Assembly (NCBI GenBank): GCA_049967035.1
Contig: JBMFTM010000027.1
Span: forward strand, 1-5,578
Direction: 5' to 3'
Length of the DNA stretch: 5,578 nucleotides
Source: Acidifodinimicrobium sp049967035
GTDB lineage: Archaea > Nanobdellota > Nanobdellia > Parvarchaeales > Parvarchaeaceae
Below are positions 5,239 to 5,578 of the stretch, one piece after another (position 1 is the stretch's first letter; each line of letters opens with the position of its first letter). The notes under the pieces were generated by a model, which made no database searches, was not told the origin of the DNA, and worked only from the letters and a program-made list of their open reading frames with translations. The position numbers and the translations under genes were made by a program.

Positions 5239-5447
5239 AGATAACCCAACCTCCTAAGCTTTTCTTCGACGTCTGAAACGTCCAATTTTTTCTTTTTTTC
5301 CTTGTTGTTGCTATTTACGACAATATCCCTCAAGACATATTCCACAAAGCTTGATAAAGAAGTGAAGCCAGTATTTGCTATCATGCTTCTCACCTTATCC
5401 GCTAACTGAGTTGGTATAGATATAGTCGTAAATTTCTTAGCTTTCAT
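5235..5447 (-). CDS. Ribbon-helix-helix (CopG/Arc-like) DNA-binding protein
   Basis: A 70-residue protein with the RHH layout: a strand KKFTTISIP (4-12), helix A from about 13 to 25 (QLADKVRSMI), a turn at NTGFTS, and helix B from about 31 to 44 (LSSFVEYVLRDIVV). RHH dimers place the paired strands in the DNA major groove and usually repress their own operon. After the fold come a lysine-rich linker (KEKKKKL, 49-55) and a tail VEEKLRRLGYL that nearly repeats the end of the downstream protein. The start must be this Met, because the next one (M22) would remove the DNA-binding strand. It is the first gene of an operon, with its stop overlapping the next ATG. The phased AT-rich repeats upstream are the obvious candidate operator. 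Confidence 0.85.
   Translation of the reverse strand: MKAKKFTTISIPTQLADKVRSMIANTGFTSLSSFVEYVLRDIVVNSNNKEKKKKLDVSDVEEKLRRLGYL
5249..5255 (-). promoter_or_regulatory. Strong Shine-Dalgarno for the PP-loop gene
   Basis: Minus strand AGGAGGT lies 10 nt before the ATG at 5238, inside the last codons of the RHH gene, where it encodes part of the tail LRRLGYL. It supports the upstream ATG over the internal Met8. It is the only clear Shine-Dalgarno in the window, as expected for an internal operon gene beside leaderless first genes. Confidence 0.8.
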
Positions 5448-5480
5448 ACCTGCCTCTCGATTTTTATATCCAAGTTTTTC

Positions 5481-5512
5481 ATATAATTACTAATAATTAT
5501 ATGTAATTACTA
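5481..5512. promoter_or_regulatory. Candidate operator: phased TAATTA array and palindrome
   Basis: TAATTA occurs at 5484, 5494 and 5504, exactly 10 bp apart, so all three face one side of the helix. The outer two belong to a 9-bp direct repeat, TAATTACTA (5484-5492 and 5504-5512). The first two lie in a perfect inverted repeat with 9-bp arms, ATATAATTA and TAATTATAT, and a 4-bp spacer (5481-5502). The array is 34 bp upstream of the RHH start codon. TATA-like sequence inside it (minus TAATTATAT) would give a start near 5459, so a bound repressor would block TBP. RHH proteins bind arrays of short sites. Binding here is inference. Confidence 0.5.
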
Positions 5513-5578
5513 GTATAAATACTTTAGATTTTATGAGCTTATCGTTTTAAGTATATAATCAAATTACGCTTCCAAAGC
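5513..5578. other. Right-edge intergenic DNA with further TATA-like boxes
   Basis: No gene is visible. Two AT-rich boxes could serve promoters: minus ATTTATAC at 5513-5520, which would give the RHH gene a leader of about 45 nt, and TATATAAT near 5552-5559, which on the plus strand could start a gene just beyond the window. The last 15 bases on the minus strand could be the end of an upstream gene (four codons then TAA), but this is too short to support a call. Confidence 0.3.

Noticed and set aside
5461..5470. TATA-like GATATAAAAA (minus) as the promoter of the RHH gene
   Set aside because: It is only 14 bp from the ATG, so transcription would start inside the gene and remove the DNA-binding strand.
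5564..5578. Possible end of an upstream minus-strand gene (four codons then TAA)
   Set aside because: Four codons are not enough to distinguish a gene end from chance.
1..5578. CRISPR arrays, insertion sequences, transposases, prophage genes
   Set aside because: No regularly spaced repeats of that kind, terminal inverted repeats, or transposase or integrase motifs were seen on either strand.

Overview
The window looks like a piece of a compact archaeal chromosome. The evidence is a tRNA gene with an intron in a bulge-helix-bulge setting, no encoded CCA on either tRNA, TATA-like boxes about 25 bp ahead of start codons, several leaderless gene starts, and a tryptophanyl-tRNA synthetase of the archaeal/eukaryotic type (SHRD motif). 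Base composition is AT-rich, and AUA is the commonest isoleucine codon in the genes counted. The lineage cannot be fixed from this sequence. A small-genome DPANN-type archaeon or a Thermoplasmata relative would both fit, but that is a guess.

Layout from left to right: tRNA-Ile(GAU) (-); inorganic pyrophosphatase (+); an AlaX-type alanyl-tRNA editing protein (-), convergent with pyrophosphatase at a 14-bp gap; an HhH-GPD-like protein (-) just upstream of AlaX; then, divergently, a glycerophosphodiester phosphodiesterase (+). Next come an intron-containing tRNA-Ile(UAU) (-) and trpS (-). A 250-bp gap follows, holding a doubtful 47-codon ORF that overlaps the trpS start. At the right is a two-gene operon (-): a ribbon-helix-helix regulator followed, with an ATGA overlap, by a cysteine-poor PP-loop protein of the PAPS reductase/CysD family. 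The operon is preceded by an AT-rich operator-like array.

Much of the window serves translation. Two tRNA-Ile genes together could read all three Ile codons, and trpS charges tRNA-Trp. AlaX removes wrongly attached amino acids from tRNA-Ala, and pyrophosphatase removes the PPi released by aminoacylation and nucleic acid synthesis. The phosphodiesterase is a housekeeping lipid or phosphodiester recycling enzyme.

The most unusual items are: (1) a probable tRNA-Ile with a genuine UAU anticodon and a 24-nt intron, where most archaea use a modified CAU tRNA; (2) the regulator/PP-loop operon, whose two proteins end in nearly the same C-terminal tail and whose upstream region carries three TAATTA hexamers at exact 10-bp spacing; (3) a single TTTAAA centred between two divergent start codons. 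The HhH-GPD-like protein and the PP-loop protein have no function I can name with certainty.
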